NCBI GenBank assembly: GCA_013397795.1
Contig: VZTJ01004015.1
Coordinates: forward strand, 2,213,133-2,277,132
Length of the DNA stretch: 64,000 bases
Direction of reading: 5' to 3'
DNA from: Orthonyx spaldingii
Lineage: Eukaryota > Chordata > Aves > Passeriformes > Orthonychidae
Below are positions 1-10,859 of the stretch, piece after piece. Every line of letters starts with the position of its first letter. The first letter of the stretch is position 1. A program made the position numbers and the translations under genes. The notes beneath the pieces are model-generated. The model did not search any database, was not told the DNA's origin, and was given only the letters and a program-made list of their open reading frames with translations.

Positions 1-19
1 CCCCCCCCCCCCCCCCCCC
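1..19. repeat. Poly-C run at left edge (probable assembly edge)
   Basis: Nineteen consecutive C residues open the window, followed directly by ordinary mixed sequence. No other homopolymer of C or G of this length occurs in the window. A run like this at a boundary is typical of a contig edge or a sequencing artefact such as trailing poly-G reads seen in reverse complement, but a genuine short G/C homopolymer cannot be excluded. Confidence 0.6.
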
Positions 20-3000
20 GATTTGCCAGAATGTCTTCCTCGTTTTCGGGTTACTTCTTTCGGGTTGCTTTTCCAGCCCGTATCGTGCTGTTGAGGGAGC
101 AACGGGTGACAGGCTCTAGGAAAGTTGTCATGACATCGGGTGTCGATTTTTTGGTTTGTGATTAATTGTTAGGGGCAAGCCGGGTTACATGTAAAAGGTT
201 CTAGTATTCTTCTACAGGGTGCTGCCTACACGGAGTTTATAAGTCTTTTAAGACAGTACAGGCAATCTATATACCTGTAGTAAACAGCGTTGATTTTGTG
301 TTTTGTACAACCTGCTAGACATTTTTTCCTAACGCCCTTTGAGGTTATTTCTTGCCTCTTGCCTATAAAAAAGGTGTGGCTCTCCTTTCCCCCATCCTCC
401 TCTCTTTTGCTGTTTGGGTTTTTTACGTTTGTTTGTTTTTCTTTTCTAAAAACGCATTTGTAAAAACGGGAGGAAAAAAAATAATGACGGTCAGATTTAA
501 ACACCCCAAATCCAGGAAACTCACACTTATGGCTGCAGCGCCTGTCTCTAGCTCCCTTGTCCTGCTTTTGATGTGGTTGGAGCAGTGGGAGATGCTGTCC
601 CCAGCCTGGCACAAATACTTATCTCGTTTAAAAATACAATGGTGCCATTTTAGAACAAAAATATGTGTGTATATATATAAAACCACTTTTTATTGCCTCG
701 ATTAAAAAGTGACAGCTGGAAAAAAGGAACAGTTTTTGTCTTGATGAAGGAAAGATTATGTCAGCTTTACTGACTGACAGCAGACACCAGCAAACGAATA
801 CTCGGTCCCGGTTTGCCACCGTTTCCCACTTGTCTTTTTAGTGTCCTTGCATATGAATGGCTAATTGTAATGATGTGGATTTGCATTTTTAAAGCCTCAT
901 CTTCCTTCGAGAGTCGACGGGACATTCAGAATGCTGTCCAGCATCAGCCACAGGACACTTTCAGTCTGTGCAAATGACAGATCACCAAATGCAGCAATGC
1001 AGCAGTCTCTCTTCTGATAATATTTCTGCACAGACTGTAGCAACGTCTGTAATTTTTGTTCTAATGAATTTGTCCTGCTCCTCCTTTCCCAAATAATTAC
1101 CATTTCTGCATAGAAAACAGATAATTTTCACTGGGTGTAAAAAGACAGATGTAAAATAGAGTAGGTATTTTACCAGGTCTGCTCTGCCTTTTCCTCCTTC
1201 CCACTGATTTCTTCCCTCACTGTGGGATTCATTAGTTCCTGGCCAACCATCAGGCTGTCCAGGGAAGATAACTTTACAAAATGAGGATGATGTCCCCAGA
1301 ACAAGATTTTTCAAAGTGGGGTGGGCGGTCCTGGGGCTGTCTGATCCCATTCACAGGAGGTCCGGGAAGGTAAGGGACTCCAAGTACAGTAAAAGCTGTA
1401 TTAAATGAATCTCAGTGCATTGAGAGAGGTGCTGTTATATTCATGATGAAGGCAGTGGCACCAGGATTAGATAGTTGGGCTTCCTCCCACAGCTCCCCTC
1501 CTCCAGCCCTTCTGCCTTCCAGCTGCTTTGTGAGATTCAGTGTGAAGTTGGAATTTGTGTCTAGGTCACTTCTGCAAGATGCAGTGGTGAGAGAATGTAT
1601 TCCTACAATTGTATCTGGATGGGGCACAGTTTTTGTGCTTTGCCAGGCAGCGCAGATGAGAAATGATGGTTCTAAATCATGCTGAAGGCAGGTGTGGTGA
1701 GTACAACTACCACTCCCTTATCTCTAGAAGCGAACATAGGTGCAGGTTGCACTTCAAGATGCTGTGAAATCTGTATTTCACTTTTGTCTTTGAGTGCTGT
1801 GCTGCTGATGTAGGCAGTCATACAACATACAGACATAATACCTGTTAACTTCATCAGTGCAAATCACTTTGTTATTTAACCTCCTTTTCTACAAGTGTCT
1901 GTAATCACATGCATTTGCATATGCAGAAGGTGCATGGGAGCACAGTGCAGCAGTATTAGCATCTGTTGATGCTGCTGAAGGAAAGAGATTTTTCACTGGG
2001 TATAATGGAGTTGTGCAGAGACTGTGGTGTTTCGTGTTTTGTGTAAGAGGACACTCAAATCTTTCTTTGCTGTGCATATCAATCTGTTCCCAACCATTTA
2101 AGATTGAGTTTGTCTTGCCTTCAAAAACAAGCATTGATTTTTTTTCTCCCATTAGTAGTCTGTATAACGGCTGCACAGGATTTCTAGGAAAATGAGGGGG
2201 AATATTTCTCTCCCTCTCTGCTCCCCCCTAGATGCTGTGGAGAAGAGGCACACAGAAGTGCCCTGCAGTGTGGCAGAGCAGGGTTTGCAGGTTGCTTTGC
2301 CACTGGGCTAGGATAGCTTGAGTATAATGTGAGTTACTCCCCTGCATTTGTGCTTGAGAGGGCTCCAAAACATGTGAGGTGATGGAAGGAACATTGCACG
2401 CAAACTGATCTGTGGTACAACGTTCACTGGATACTGTATTGCCAGTTCCAAGGGCTCAAAAATTAGGTCAGCCTTCCCTCTCACTCAATGAACTGGCTCA
2501 GAAACCAAGATTGTAAGTAATACCTTATGGATATTCAGTTCTAGTGTTGAAATATTGAGGGTTTATGTTTTCATGCTTTTCTTATAGTTTGAGCTGGAAG
2601 TTGACTTTAAAAGGAAAAAAAAAGTTGTAACAAGGACAAACAAAAGCAAAGCTGAGGACCTGATGAAATCATGCCATTTTAAGAGCTGGGACTTTAAGAT
2701 AGTTTTGAACTTTGCGATAAAATCGTGAGAGATGACAGCACTGAAACTGGTTGCAAAGACACCAGATAGATGATGTGATGCTGACCACAACTTTGCAGTC
2801 AGTGCAGAACAGGAAAAATCATGCTGAACACCATGTCAGCTAATTTGATTTCATCACTCTCTTCAAATGTCCCAGTTGGTATGTGTGCATATGTTTCCAA
2901 CCAAAAGATTGCTAACTTCAGTGGAAGAATTTGAGACTGTTAACATCTGAAATTATGGAAAAGATAGGAAAAAGTCAAGGCATTCAAAGCTCAATTTTAA

Positions 3001-4446
3001 CCTCATTTTCTACTACCTTCTGTAACCCCTCAGTGACCACTTGCCTATCCAAATGGATAGCCTAACACATCATGCCTTCTTTCCCTAGTCCACCCCCATT
3101 TATCTTGGTTTGCCAAAGGCTGAAAAAGCCATGGGAGCTAACATGAATGAGAAAGAGAGCAATTGTGGGTGGACAAGTTTTTGGTTAAGGGAGGTTACTC
3201 TGAAAACCCAAGTTATAAGGGATGCCAATATCTCTTATGAAGGCATCAGCATTTCAGTAGTTAATTGATTCATCTCTTCCTTGGCTCACTAAAACTATTG
3301 TCCGGTGGAGACATTTGACTCTTCAGTGCTGCTGCCTGTTATGATGAGTGAAAGCAGTGCACCTCGGGCATTAATCAGCATCTCTGGCAGACACAGTTGT
3401 AGTCTGGTGCCTCATGTTCCACGCCCAGTTGTGCTTTCCTCCATGTGAGGCTCTTTGAGCTCCTTTAGACACTTCTCTCAAAGGCTGTGCTCCTGCCAAT
3501 GCATCAGATTCTGCTGTGGGCCCCCAAGTGTGATTCATGTGGTGCCCACTGCATTGGTCAGATGCTACTGCTGAAGGCAAGCCTCTTAGAGCCAGCTGAA
3601 GCCATTTGAGCTTGTCCTGGTGGAAGTTTGCTTTGATTATGACTGCTGGGAAAATGGTTTTGTGTCTTCAGGTTTTAATGTGGCCCATCCTGATGATTTT
3701 ACAAAGCTCTGTGTTTTGAGTGGACTGTATTTCTTTATATGGAGAACCTCAGAGCAATCTGAAACAACCATAATTTTCTTTCAAATGAGGAGTAATTTTA
3801 GTTTGGTTTTTTTTTTTCTGAACAAGTGAAGCAAAACATGCAAGCACCTCAGAAGGTGTTACTTAAGTTATGCTGTAGTATAGTTATGGTCAGTTGTGGC
3901 ATGAAGTTGAGAGACTAGATTTCGGCATTAAATTGTGCAACAAGATGTTTTTCATTTTGTTCATCAGGTAAATTTCAGCACATTTTCTCTGGCACTTCTG
4001 TAATGTTATATTTGCTATATGGATGTGTGGGATCTCCATAAGAGCTTAAAACATGTGGACCGTCAGCTTTGATGTCCATCTTGGGACACGGTAGATACAC
4101 GTTTCCAAGAAGGTGTAGATAAAACTATAAGAAATTGCAGACTGAGTTGTTTAGAGACTTGATGGTCAGATCAGTGTGTACACAACCAGGCATTCAGAGA
4201 TGGAGGTAGACTAAATTGGTGTTGGCTTTAAATAATTTGACTGGGACATTGCATAAGTAGGTAGTACTGGATACTCAGACCCTAATGTGCAATATAAAAT
4301 TTTTTCCCATTGAGATGAAAGGGCAGCCTCAAAGTGCAGTACAGGGGTCTGGCTCTGGGCGTAAGCCTGAGTGCTGAGATTGTTCTGCCTCATGATGGTG
4401 TCTGGACTGTGAGCTCACCAATTCCCATGCCCTTGTATTTCCACAG
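20..4446. other. Non-coding DNA upstream of the first visible GFI1 exon
   Basis: This stretch ends in a splice acceptor (pyrimidine-rich tract then CAG) at 4446, so at least its right end is a GFI1 intron. I searched it on the + strand for the SNAG-encoding exon and for the acidic N-terminal exon of GFI1 and found neither. The open frames here are short, have no recognisable domain and look like chance. It contains a poly-A/T-rich opening 700 bases and otherwise unremarkable sequence. Part of it could be promoter or a first intron if the missing exons were lost at the poly-C edge. Confidence 0.6.
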
Positions 4447-4862
4447 CCTCAGAGAGATCTGTGTGTCCGTCCCTAGACGAAGCACCCGCTTTCTCAGTGC
4501 CCTTCAAGCCGTACATGTGGAACAGCCTGGGTGGCTCCGAGCTCAGGCACCTTGTGCAAAGCTACAGGCCCTGCCCAGCGCTGGAGCAGACCTCAGCCCT
4601 GGGGCTCTTCTGCGACCGAGGCTCCGAGCCCGCCCTCTATGGCACCGAGTGCAGCTCTTCCCTGGGACTGTACGGGGACTTCAGCTCCCCCGGCCCGGGG
4701 CTGTTCGAGCGGCCACCGGCAGCAGCTCCTGGACTCTTTGCCGAAACGCAGCCTGGGCTGCAGCAGGAGAAGGGGTCAGGTGGCATCAAAGTGGAGTCAG
4801 ACCTCTTGTGCCGTCCACTGCTCATCAGCACTGGCTCTTACAAGTGTGTGAAGTGCAGCAAG
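4447..4862 (+). CDS. GFI1: GFI1 coding exon: central linker and start of zinc finger 1
   Basis: The acceptor is a pyrimidine tract ending in CACAG at 4446. The exon starts with two bases that complete a codon begun in the missing upstream exon, then reads SERSVCPSLDE, very close to the mammalian junction. The donor is AAG|GTAGGG after 4862, in phase 0. It encodes 138 whole codons: the conserved LRHLVQSYRP block, a linker with LFCDRG, LGLYGDF and GLFERPPAAAPGLF, and the first half of finger 1 (YKCVKCSK). The linker appears shorter than in mammals, lacking a long Ala/Gly-rich tract. The exon is noticeably GC-rich compared with its surroundings. Confidence 0.95.
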
Positions 4863-7800
4863 GTAGGGATCCCTTTCTCCCACACTGGGTCTGACTCCCC
4901 ACAACCCCTTCTCTGGGGCAGACTTGACCTTGTGCACTCTCTTTCCTCAGGTCTTCTCCACACCGCATGGCCTTGAGGTGCACGTGCGCCGCTCACACAG
5001 TGGCACAAGGCCCTTTGCCTGTGACATGTGTGGCAAGACCTTCGGCCATGCAGTCAGCCTGGAGCAGCACAAGGCCGTGCACTCGCAGGTGAGAGCGGGG
5101 CAGGCTGCCAGCACCGAGGGCTAGGGGCCAGGGCCAGCTGCCCTATCCAGCTGGCTGGGGAAGCCATGAAGGCAAATACAGGGCAAGGAGGTCAGGACCT
5201 AATCTGAGGAGGGGAAGAGAATGTGGTAGGGCTACAGTGGGTAGTTGCAGGTGAAGGATATGGTGGCAATCAGAGGAAAGAGTGGCCAGTTAGCAAAGGA
5301 GCTAATCAGGTAATTAAAGAACACAGGCTTTGTTTCCATTCTTCAGACCTTGCATGCATCTGTATTAAGCAGTGGGCACTTTTGGCAGAAGTAACAGAAA
5401 ATAGTAAATGTTCACTCTCTGAGCTGGAAATTGTAATGCAGATGTGGACTTTTTTTTTAACAGCTAAAGCAACTCAGTGTGCTTTCTTCTCATGTAGCTC
5501 GCCTCATTCTTTCTCCTCCCTCCCCCAAAGAAGTGAGTCTTCCCTTGTTTGTAGTCATTTTTGTCAGTGCAGGGAACATCTGAACGACCAGTCAGGTGTA
5601 GAGCACAGACTTCACCCGTCTCGACACACTGAGTCACACACCAAAAGAATATGGTAGTTAATTTTGGTAGGAGGACTTGTAACATTTTCCACCTGCTGAT
5701 ACTATGCCATATTTCCCCTTCCCCACCCACTTGACCTGGCAAATCTTCCTTCTTTAGATTGGCTTTTGGAGGATAGAGTTACAGCAATGTTTTTTTGCTC
5801 TTTAATTTATACTTTCACGAGTGTGCAACCAGCAGAACACACAATGAAGGGAGCTATCTCATTATCCAGTAAACAATGGTGAAAAGAGCAACACTGCGTA
5901 ATGTATCCATGGAGGGGACAGCATTTTGGGGAGAGTGCATTAAAAGCCAAATAAAGAAGGAGATTGTGTGAAAGCATAGAAGGAAGCATAGAAGGAAGAG
6001 GAAGGTGCAATGGAAGTTAAGGGATGGAAGGAAGAGATGATACATGGTATAAGAAAGTGGTGGAGAGGAGTGTGTGAGGGAGAGGTGAGAGACAGTAAGG
6101 TCTTAATGCATTTGTTTTTACATGTTAAAGTAGTAAGCTGGAAAGCTGTTTGCCCCAGGTGCTCTACATACCTTCCACTTGAATTTTAATGGAACTACAG
6201 ATAAGCAGTTAGTTGTTACCATGCCAGAACTCGGTCTGCCACAGGGATTTCCCAAGAGACCCAAGCAGCCCTTGGCACCCACTTTTCTGTGTACAGTGGA
6301 GAGGTGGCTTCTGAACAGTGCTGCAGCTGTTGGGCTTCCCAGTACAGTGATCGTGTCTCAGGGCCCTGATAAAATGTGTCAGCAGACTCTGCCCAGTCCA
6401 CTTGGGCTGCTCCCACCTGGCCATTCCTGTCAGCAGGAAGAGCTGTTCAATTAAATTTTAGTAAGGAACAGTGCACAGCATGAGGAGAGGATGCATTATC
6501 TTTTTTATCATATGATGCTGCTATCAAGCCAGTGTTATCATCTGTGTAGGCCAGTCCAGCTCTCTGGAGAAGTATAAGTTCTTGCTAAGGCAGAAGGGGC
6601 AACACTGATGTGCTGCTGGGCAGTTTGTTGCTGATGGGATCATTGGTGTGATGTAATATGTGTGTCTGGGCTCATCTCTCTGCAGGAACGCAGCTTTGAT
6701 TGTAAGATCTGTGGCAAGAGTTTTAAGAGATCTTCCACTCTGTCCACCCACCTGCTCATCCACTCAGACACCCGACCCTACCCGTGCCAGTACTGTGGGA
6801 AGCGGTTCCACCAGAAATCTGATATGAAGAAACACACCTTCATTCACACAGGTCAGCCCTGCAGCTGCTGGTGTCAGCCCCAACATGAGGGCAGGTCTCT
6901 GAGCAGTTTCTCTGCAGCAGTCTGTTCCTCCTCAGCTGGGACAGCACACACACCTCCCTGTGCTTCTCACTGCCCCACTGCTATTCATGCTGTCTGAGCT
7001 GCACTTGGGCAAAGGAGGGAGAGCTGAATGTGGTTTAATGAACAGCAGCTGCAAAATAACCTACAGAAATCCTCGCAATCCAATCAGTGTTCCCTTAATA
7101 GGATCCACCAATGTTTATTCAAAGGGCTTTTGTGTAGGATGATTTGTCGAGTATTATATTCATGTAGCCTTGATTTACAGCTGAGGTCCCGGGAAAATGA
7201 CAGGTGAATTTGATTACAGTATTGCTTTTTGCAGGATCTACCAATTTACAATAGGAACAACAGGAGTCTCCTCCTGTAGATCAAACACTGAACTGGAGGG
7301 CCTAGGTCTTAGTCTAAATATTTGTTCAGAGGTTGTCTGCACTTCCACCTGGACTTTCTGAGAAATGGCTGCAGTTTGATATAGAATGGAAGGAGAGGTG
7401 CAGAGTTCTCAAGTTTCACTGTTAGTAATAAACATGGAAACTAATATAAAGTGCAAGTGAATCACCAAAGGAAATTGTTTCAGAAATATCATTCAGTGAG
7501 AAGGCAGGTTTATCAGAAATCATTACAAGAAAATCTTGCCTTTCAGACCTGCACCGTTCACTTAAAGTTGAGGGAAACAAATGATGTGTAAGATATGGAA
7601 GAATTTGTGGACATGAAATAGCAGTTGTGCTGCCCAAACCCAAGGTTCAGATGACCAAAATCCTTTTTCCTGATAATGGCCACTAGCAGATAAAAAGGGT
7701 GAAGCCTAAGAAGGGCACATATGTAGAAAGATGGCATTGCTTGGCTGTGACTTTTCTAGGTGGCAAGCAGTGAATAACAAATGTTACTTATAAAGATTTT

Positions 7801-9055
7801 TAACTGAAGGTTGCTGGACGAAAATGAACTATTTATGAAGTAATACAAGAAGTATTTCCACAGTAACTTTTTCAAATGAGGCTTGACTAAGTAGAATTTC
7901 AGACAAATTCTGAATCAGTCAGATGACTTTGTTGTGAGATCAGAAACTATGCCTGGGCTTTTAAATTGCTAATACAAAAGCAGGTCCTTAAGTCAATAAG
8001 GGATTCCTCTCATATGCACTATATACTTGTGAAATGAGCCTTCAGCACATTTTGTGTTATTTTTTTGATTCCAAGAATCTGATCTTCAAATATGCAAAGA
8101 GTTTGTTGTTCCCAGCTGAAGCCAGTGGGCTCTGCAGGTGCAAAGCCACTCTGAAAATCCAGCTTGGTATTGTGGTTGGGTTCCCTTTTATTTGTGATTT
8201 GGTAATAAACAGCATGAAAATATACTTAGATCCTGCTCCCATGGAGTTTTGCCACTGAATACCTCTGTAGAAGTTCCAGAGGCTGCATTTATTCCCATTT
8301 ACATTATTTGTCTGCAGGAGAACTTCAGGGCTCTGACTGCTAGCATTGCAGTGTGGGGAACAGAGAGAACAGATGTCTGGATGAACCCTGCCCTTCAGGA
8401 TTCACTTACTGGCCCTCATACCTCCCTTGGGGACAAACCCCAGATCACAGGGTTATTTTAGCAACCTCCATCTACCTATTCCACCTGCCCCCATGCTGAT
8501 GGTATAGTAACCAATGTCAGGCATTTATCACTTTTCCAGGAGTTCCTCATGTTTCTAGGACACAAAGTCAGTTTAAATTGCACAGAGCCCATGCAGACAA
8601 ATCCATTCATAAGGTGTGGTGTCCATGCTTCAGGCTGCTCCCAGGACTATACTGGGCTGATGGAGGTACAGCCAAGTCCAGGCCTCCTCACCTGCAGTGG
8701 AGGCTCAGTTCAAGCTCTCTCTGGGGTTCCCAACTGCATGTTTTTTAGTAAGAATGACTTCTTAGGCAATCACACAGAAATCTCTTTGATAAGCTGTAAG
8801 ACCCAGTGTGCATTTGCTGTGGTCCCACAGCATGTTGCCTCTTTCACAGCCTCTCTTTCCCACCTTCTGCTTGCAGGTGAGAAGCCTCACAAGTGCCAGG
8901 TGTGTGGAAAAGCCTTTAGTCAGAGCTCCAACCTCATCACCCACAGTCGGAAGCACACAGGCTTCAAGCCCTTTGGCTGTGATCTGTGTGGCAAAGGCTT
9001 CCAACGAAAGGTGGATTTACGGAGGCACCGGGAGACGCAGCACGGCCTGAAGTGA
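4447..9055 (+). CDS. GFI1: GFI1 zinc-finger transcriptional repressor, 3' four coding exons (partial, 5' end missing)
   Basis: GFI1 is a nuclear DNA-binding repressor that controls haematopoietic stem cell, myeloid, lymphoid and inner-ear development. It binds AATC-core sites with zinc fingers 3-5 and recruits LSD1/CoREST through an N-terminal SNAG motif. The visible exons join in frame (416+138+166+179 nt) into about 298 residues plus stop. They contain a conserved block beginning near CPSLDEAPAF and including LRHLVQSYRP, a Ser/Pro/Gly-rich linker with LGLYGDF, a KVESDLLC segment, and six consecutive C2H2 fingers ending in RETQHGLK. The last five fingers match the family almost residue for residue. 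The human protein has 422 residues, so roughly the first 100, including SNAG, are not here. The linker sequence and the RPAP2 neighbour favour GFI1 over GFI1B. Confidence 0.96.
4863..4950 (+). other. Short GFI1 intron (88 bp)
   Basis: This intron runs from GTAGGG to a CTTTCCTCAG acceptor. It lies inside finger 1, between the two zinc-binding cysteines and the finger's hydrophobic core. At 88 bp it is short but above the usual minimum. One translation frame stays open across it, but removing it restores the conserved finger exactly. Confidence 0.9.
4951..5088 (+). CDS. GFI1: GFI1 coding exon: rest of zinc finger 1 and all of zinc finger 2
   Basis: It begins VFSTPHGLEVHVRRSH, which completes finger 1, then GTRPFACDMCGKTF and LEQHKAVH for finger 2. 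Exactly 46 codons lie between the CAG acceptor and the CAG|GTGAGA donor, both phase 0. The Cys and His ligands of both fingers are intact. Fingers 1 and 2 are known in this family to matter more for protein contacts than for the core DNA contact. Confidence 0.97.
5089..6685 (+). other. GFI1 intron with purine-rich GGAA cluster
   Basis: This 1.6-kb intron starts GTGAGAG and ends CTCTGCAG. The open frame at 5223-5657 has no recognisable domain and is treated as chance. The notable content is a strongly purine-rich stretch from about 5950 to 6095, with six GGAA cores packed between 5982 and 6033. It includes an imperfect direct repeat of the AAGCATAGAAGG type near 5971-5994. Confidence 0.8.
5982..6033 (+). 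promoter_or_regulatory. Cluster of GGAA cores (candidate ETS-factor element)
   Basis: GGAA occurs at 5982, 5994, 6000, 6012, 6026 and 6030, all on the + strand, inside a GA-rich stretch of the GFI1 intron. GGAA is the core recognised by ETS proteins such as PU.1, which are known to act in the same blood lineages as GFI1. The motif count is read directly from the sequence; regulatory function is inference, and GA-rich simple sequence alone would give a similar count. Confidence 0.3.
6686..6851 (+). CDS. GFI1: GFI1 coding exon: zinc fingers 3 and 4
   Basis: The exon follows CTCTGCAG and reads ERSFDCKICGKSF and LSTHLLIH for finger 3, then YPCQYCGKRF and MKKHTFIH for finger 4, with the usual TRPYP linker. 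It has 55 whole codons plus one G, which combines with GT of the next exon to give the glycine of the TGEKPH linker. The donor is CACAG|GTCAGC. All eight zinc ligands are present. Fingers 3 to 5 make the sequence-specific contact with AATC-core sites in this family. Confidence 0.97.
6852..8876 (+). other. Last GFI1 intron, nothing coding recognised
   Basis: This 2.0-kb intron starts GTCAGC and ends TTCTGCTTGCAG. It contains a small perfect stem of 7 bp with a 4-base loop at 7260-7277 (ACAGGAG...CTCCTGT). I see no transposon or RNA gene in it. The long open frame starting at 8549 merely reads through the acceptor into the final exon. Confidence 0.8.
8877..9055 (+). CDS. GFI1: GFI1 last coding exon: zinc fingers 5 and 6 and stop
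   Basis: It starts with the two bases finishing the linker glycine, then EKPHKCQVCGKAF and LITHSRKH (finger 5) and FGCDLCGKGF and LRRHRETQH (finger 6). The protein ends GLK and a TGA stop at 9053-9055. The C-terminus is the invariant end of GFI1/GFI1B proteins. Finger 6 ligands are complete, with the slightly longer spacing between the two histidines that is usual for this protein. Confidence 0.97.
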
Positions 9056-10225
9056 TTCCAAACTACAACACAGAAAGCGCCTACAACACTATGAGAACAG
9101 ACTCCATTGGCTTCCCTGCTGGATCCAAGCCCTGTCTTGAACACAGACCCTGGCATTACCTTTCTGAACAGGAGCTCAAAGAGCAAAGAAGAGGACAGAG
9201 CCATGCGTTGACAGCTCAACCTGAATGACTGTGAAATGGGAAAGTAAAGGCTGGGGTTTCTCTCTTTCTCTTCCCCTCGTTGTTTCTGAAATAACACTGA
9301 AAAATAAGCCTTTTAGATATAAAGCCTAATACTCCAAAGATGGATAAGCTACCAAATATCTGTAAGCTGGAAAATATTTGTCCTATGGCCATGATGAACC
9401 CCTTCAAGTTTTCAGTAGCTTGAATCAGCTGGCAGGGAAACATGCGTGTAACAGTGTTTACATGGGGTACTGACAGCCATCAGCACCTGCCCTGGTTGAG
9501 TTCAGTGCTGAATGGCTTCACTCTTGGATGACTTCCTGTCAGGAAAACCTGGAGGATCGGGACTGTGCAGTTTGACATCTTGCTGGTTTTTAACCAAGGG
9601 TACCAGCTTGGGTCCAATCCTGCTCTCACTTGTTCTGGTGCAAATCAGGAGATGCATTAACAGTTACAGAGAGGTCATTTTTGTCCTCCCTGAGCCATCT
9701 GTCTGTGCAAGGCCCGACTGCCAGTGTGTTTGAAGCATGGAGGGTTACTTCTGCCTACATCCACTAGGGAGAAGGAAGCTCGTGAAAGACCAGTGGAAAA
9801 GCCAAAGCACAGAATTATGCCTTAGAACTAGAAACCAATCCAACAAGTGATTCTGCCTGAGGAGGGCAGGAGCACCAGGGAGGCACAGACTTTCTATCCA
9901 GAACCATTACTGGCTTCTACACTCTGGGCTTGTTCTAATAACTGGAAAACAGCTACTCAATAGCATCATTTGTATATTTTTTTTTGGTTTTTTTTTAATT
10001 TTTAAAGGGAAACTTTCTGAGGTGGGCAGGACTTACTATAAAAGTATAATTTACTTAATTTGCCTTAACTCTGCATGTACCTCAGTTAAAAAAAAAAAAA
10101 GCAGTTTTTACTTTGTTGACAGGTTTGTAAATGTCCTTATTTAGATTTTATGGAGTGTCTTACATTTCTTGGTACATATTTATTAGAACAATGTTTTAAG
10201 TTAATAAAGTATTGAGGATGGTCCA
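9056..10225 (+). other. GFI1: GFI1 3' untranslated region
   Basis: This is non-coding sequence from the TGA stop to just past the AATAAA at 10203. It holds a T-rich block around 9975-10003, a 13-base A run near 10088, and ATTTA pentamers in the last 150 bases, which are the kind of motifs linked to rapid mRNA turnover. The exact cleavage point is an estimate, 15-20 bases after the signal. The length of about 1.2 kb is reasonable for this gene. Confidence 0.7.
10203..10208 (+). terminator. Canonical polyadenylation signal of GFI1
   Basis: AATAAA lies about 1.15 kb after the GFI1 stop codon and is followed by a G/T-rich segment (TATTGAGGATGG), as expected for a downstream element. Confidence 0.75.
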
Positions 10226-10859
10226 GAGTGATTTTTATTTAATACATAACTGCACATTTGTGAATGTCAGCCATTACAACCATACACCACAGTGGTTGTC
10301 AGGGATGCAGTATCCAAGGAGGGAATGCAGGCACAAGGGCTGTAGTGATTAAAGAACACAACTACCATATTTATTTGTCCAGTTCCCACTGATGTCAGAT
10401 AAACATTCACACTTTTGAAGACTGGGGTGTACTGTGGCTAAGACTATCACCATAAAAGGGTTTAGAGGGGAAATGGCAGTTTTCAGGTTCTGCTTTGGAA
10501 GTGCAGACAGCCAGAAGTCCCTGCTTAGCCCAGGAGCAACTTGAATGTCTCTCACAAGATTAAATATCTGTGCCTGGGAGTTTGCAGGGACACCTGAGCA
10601 GCAGGTGCATCATTTATACTTATGCCTGTGGGGACTCCAGTACAGCCTTTTGCCTGCCTGCCCTGTCAGCAGGGCTGGCTCCATCTGGCAGTTGCAGCCC
10701 ACACAAAAGAGAAACAGGAGGATGATTGAGGGGGTCCCTTGTCCTTTTCCCAACAGAACACAAGTGTGTTAGCCTGGTTTTTCACATGTGCATGTAATCT
10801 CGTGTGCCCACATGGGAGTATACTCATGTTTCCAGCTTTGTTCATTTATCCTGGACAAA

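Noticed and set aside
1855..1875. AAATCAC words (here and elsewhere) as GFI1 self-binding sites
   Set aside because: The core is too short and frequent in AT-rich DNA, and none matches the full known site well enough.
4334..4894. 186-codon + strand frame overlapping the first visible GFI1 exon
   Set aside because: It is a shadow frame of the GC-rich GFI1 exon; the true frame is fixed by homology and by the in-phase next exons.
7233..7282. Nested inverted repeats around 7260-7277
   Set aside because: The 7-bp stem is too short to support a hairpin RNA or transposon end and is expected by chance in 64 kb.
8549..8876. Open frame continuous with the last GFI1 exon, as if the exon started at 8549
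   Set aside because: The TTCTGCTTGCAG acceptor at 8876 and the exact TGEKPH linker across the junction show that this part is intron.
4447..9055. Identification as GFI1B instead of GFI1
   Set aside because: The zinc fingers alone are similar in both, but the CPSLDEA...LRHLVQSYRP region and the convergent RPAP2 neighbour fit GFI1.
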